This document shows, one piece after another, positions 61,644 through 64,000 of a DNA stretch of 64,000 bases. The notes under the pieces were generated by a model. The model was given only the letters and a program-made list of their open reading frames with translations, had not been told where the DNA came from and made no database searches. Numbering within the stretch: the stretch's first letter is position 1; the number at the start of each line of letters is the position of its first letter. The position numbers and the translations under genes are program-made. Source of the DNA: Dallia pectoralis (lineage: Eukaryota; Chordata; Actinopteri; Esociformes; Umbridae); contig CM055748.1 of NCBI GenBank assembly GCA_029465975.1, positions 2,833,804 to 2,897,803 of the forward strand. Reading direction: 5' to 3'.

Positions 61644-64000
61644 AAATGTACCGTTACAGACCTACCATTGGGCGAGGCGCTGCTTCACGTTGCCAACTCA
61701 TCGGTTCATTAAAGCAGCTCGGTTAGCTTGTCCTTATATTGCTGGACACCTTTTACGGGTAAGACAACTGCCTGATGCCAGATCGCACAACTATCAGCAC
61801 CTGAACACCCAGCTGGACACCATAACCGCTCTCGATTGCACTGGAAGGCAGACAGCGTTTCCTTACGTTTTTCCAATTACAGCTGCAGGATTATCACAGT
61901 TTGAAAGTTTTCATCACTGTCACCACGCCCATACTCCCCTGAAAGGTTCTAGCACCACCTGCCATTTACACACAGCTATGAATGCCCTAATTGAATACCG
62001 ATTCAGCAGGTACTGGCTTGGAGCCAATTCCCTAACGTCACTGATACGCTCGTTTATTTTTTCTCTGCCATTTTGTCTAAAACTCGGGTGTGCTTTCGAA
62101 GTTGTGAAAATACCTTTGGAATTGCCTGTGTGAACCGGCTCCATCTTAATACCCTAGTTTTTAAACACAGGAAATGTGAAGCAGAGTTGTGGAATATTTC
62201 GTCCCCCGCTGTGGATTTGCCCGCTGGCTGCGTTAATGCAAGCCGAGCTTCTGGCCCCGATCCCAGCGTGGCTACACTAGAGCTACTGTTACCTCAGCAG
62301 CCCTGCGCCTCAATCTCAGACGATGAAGGCCACGACACCCGATCGTCGCTATTCTATTCATCTGACATCTGACGCCTCGTGTTTATCACCTCTAATCGCT
62401 CCGCCCCCCTGTCCCCCGTCCCCACTAACCTTTGGGTCCCCTGCCGATAATGACAGGGGAATGGGATCCCAACGATCGGCCGAGGTGCAGTTGGTCGCAC
62501 CGGGCATTCCTCTATCGTCTCCAGGCCTGAAATCCTTTTGTCCCATGATCTCAGTCATCTCTAGGCCGATGCATGGTTCTTTTTCCACTCCACTTTGTCT
62601 GCTCTGGGTGAACTCTCTACAAGAGCCAGGAACTCACTCACAGCGGTGTGACTGATCCGTGACAATGTCTGTAGTGCTAGAGAGTGTCCGTGGATTGTCC
62701 TGAAATCTCTAGTCTGGTACAGATGTGTCTTTTCCCCCATAACCCTACATAAACATGTCAGCTGGTTATCACATCACACATTGTGGTCATGTCTGTGTAA
62801 GTGATATAATATAAACGGGTCTCTACTGAGAGAACAGCGGAGGAGTATTTTTGGTAACGGTTGTGTATTTGGAGCTTGTATGTCAGGCTGAGACTGAGAC
62901 AGGACATGCTCTCTGAGGTGTTTCGGCATGTATGAGACCAATCTTTGGGCACGCGAGTATTTCAATAACATCTCTCGGTTAATTGACGTTGCTGGGACCA
63001 TGTCCAGAACTCACTCTCTTTCCATTCCTGGGAAGAAAAAAATTGCTTCTGCTAACCTAAGAGGCAGATGTCTCTCTTATTCGGTGTCTCCTTTAATCAA
63101 ACACCGCATTTAAAATGGGATGTCAGAAACAAGTCTGGGATGGGTTATTTTTCCATTCATGGGCTGCTCGTACTGGATACCTGGATAGGACAGTTGGTTC
63201 GAGCTGCGGTGTTGCTGAGTGGACTGGTTCAATAGCTGTCAGTAGTCAGAAGCAGAAAATGTATTTTTAATGCCAGACTGGGCAAACCCTCCCTATTGCA
63301 GATGTCTCATATTGGCCTCCTGGCACAATGTGCCCCTTCATTAATTTTGACTGAATAGTTACATCACAAGACACACATTGCATCCTTCTGATTTTATTCC
63401 AACATGCCCCCTTCACTGAACTTACGTTGTCGAGACTCTGCCATAGGATGTGTGGCTCCTCGAAGTCTCGTTCAACCCCATAGACATTTCTCTTAAGCGG
63501 CCAAATTCACGTACCAGAAAGAATCTCGCAACTATCCTGCGTCCCCATAACCTGCCACATTGTGACGCTACGTGGGGTGAAGTTCCTCAGCTCACAAACT
63601 TCTCACCGCCTGTGTGTCGAGATTCTTCTCTCGGACATTAACGTCGTAACCTTGACAAAAACGCTGGCCGAAATACCCCCTCAACGTGCGGCTGTCGTGG
63701 GGGGATTTGTTTGGGAATGCGGTTGGCTTAATGTTTCCCGAAAAGCTGTTAAGGTCATCAGCTCAGCGTTCAAATAGGGAAACGTAACACGGCTCTGAAC
63801 AGTCGCCTCTATCGGCCTCTACCATCTCCCGAATAACATTTAAAAAGCATTAAGCGTTCTCTGGCTCTGGCCTTCCCTCCATGACTGTTTGGCAGCCCTT
63901 CAGAGCTTTCTCTTTTTCTTGGCTCTCTGCCCAAGTGCCATGCTCTGTGTATGCCAGCTGAGCGTGCTGGTCGTGTTTTTCCCCTTTTGCCTCCCCCCAA
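61644..64000. other. robo1: robo1 intron, unique to window end
   Basis: No coding exon, tandem array or recognisable transposon. A 147-codon frame at 61690-62133 has no known domain. The Robo exon encoding SRLRQED and the first Ig domain is not found before the window ends. Confidence 0.5.

Noticed and set aside
61690..62133. 147-codon plus-strand frame beside the hAT element
   Set aside because: No family resemblance and no link to the transposase frame. It lies outside the element's target duplication.

Overview
This is vertebrate nuclear DNA, almost certainly from a ray-finned (teleost) fish. No open reading frame in it looks like an intact multi-domain gene. Microsatellites and minisatellites are dense (about 6 kb of clear tandem repeats). 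The interspersed repeats are fish-type: several decayed Tc1/mariner copies, a hAT deletion derivative with an 8-bp target duplication, and a tRNA-derived SINE. The repeat styles near 11.9 kb and 54.8 kb recall salmonid and pike genomes, but that clade guess is weak.

The one gene I can name is robo1 (roundabout guidance receptor 1), on the + strand and seen only through first coding exons. An exon at 38652-38931 encodes a signal peptide and ends in the acidic tail DDDNSLGYTG before a GTACAG donor; this matches the N-terminal exon of the long ROBO1 isoform. A second exon at 53860-53917 encodes MSPASIGIVFLIGIVHVCSG and ends at a GTAAGC donor; this matches the leader of the short ROBO1 isoform. 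Both end in phase 1 inside a Gly codon, so either can splice to the same shared exon 2 (starting SRLRQED in known Robo proteins), which is not in this window. The Ig, FN3, transmembrane and CC-motif exons must lie to the right. The window therefore covers the 5' control region of robo1: upstream flank or 5' intron, the long-isoform first exon, about 15 kb of intron holding the short-isoform promoter, and the start of the next intron.

Two other ATG-initiated leader-like stretches (19197-19305 and 50727-50943) also end at phase-1 donor-like sites. They are candidates for further alternative first exons, at low confidence.

Layout: 0-3 kb has CA-rich and short minisatellites; 3-11 kb is mostly unique; 11-15.2 kb has polypyrimidine DNA, a tandem tRNA-Ala-like array, a TATC array flanked by CTCF-like motifs, and a 32-bp hairpin minisatellite; 18-21.2 kb has a GTGTGTC array, a candidate leader exon and a 1.2-kb 32-bp minisatellite with higher-order structure; 21.6-22.2 kb is a dead Tc1; 22-34 kb is mostly unique, with CA arrays, one SINE and an AT-rich core; 34.4-34.9 kb is rearranged Tc1 debris; 38.65 kb is the robo1 long first exon; 40.9-41.75 kb is a 52-bp minisatellite; 47.5-47.86 kb is a 22-bp minisatellite; 51.8-52.1 kb is an inverted-repeat element; 53.1-53.9 kb is the robo1 short promoter and first exon; 54.7-55.3 kb is a Tc1 copy; 60.4-61.64 kb is a hAT element with another element nested in it.
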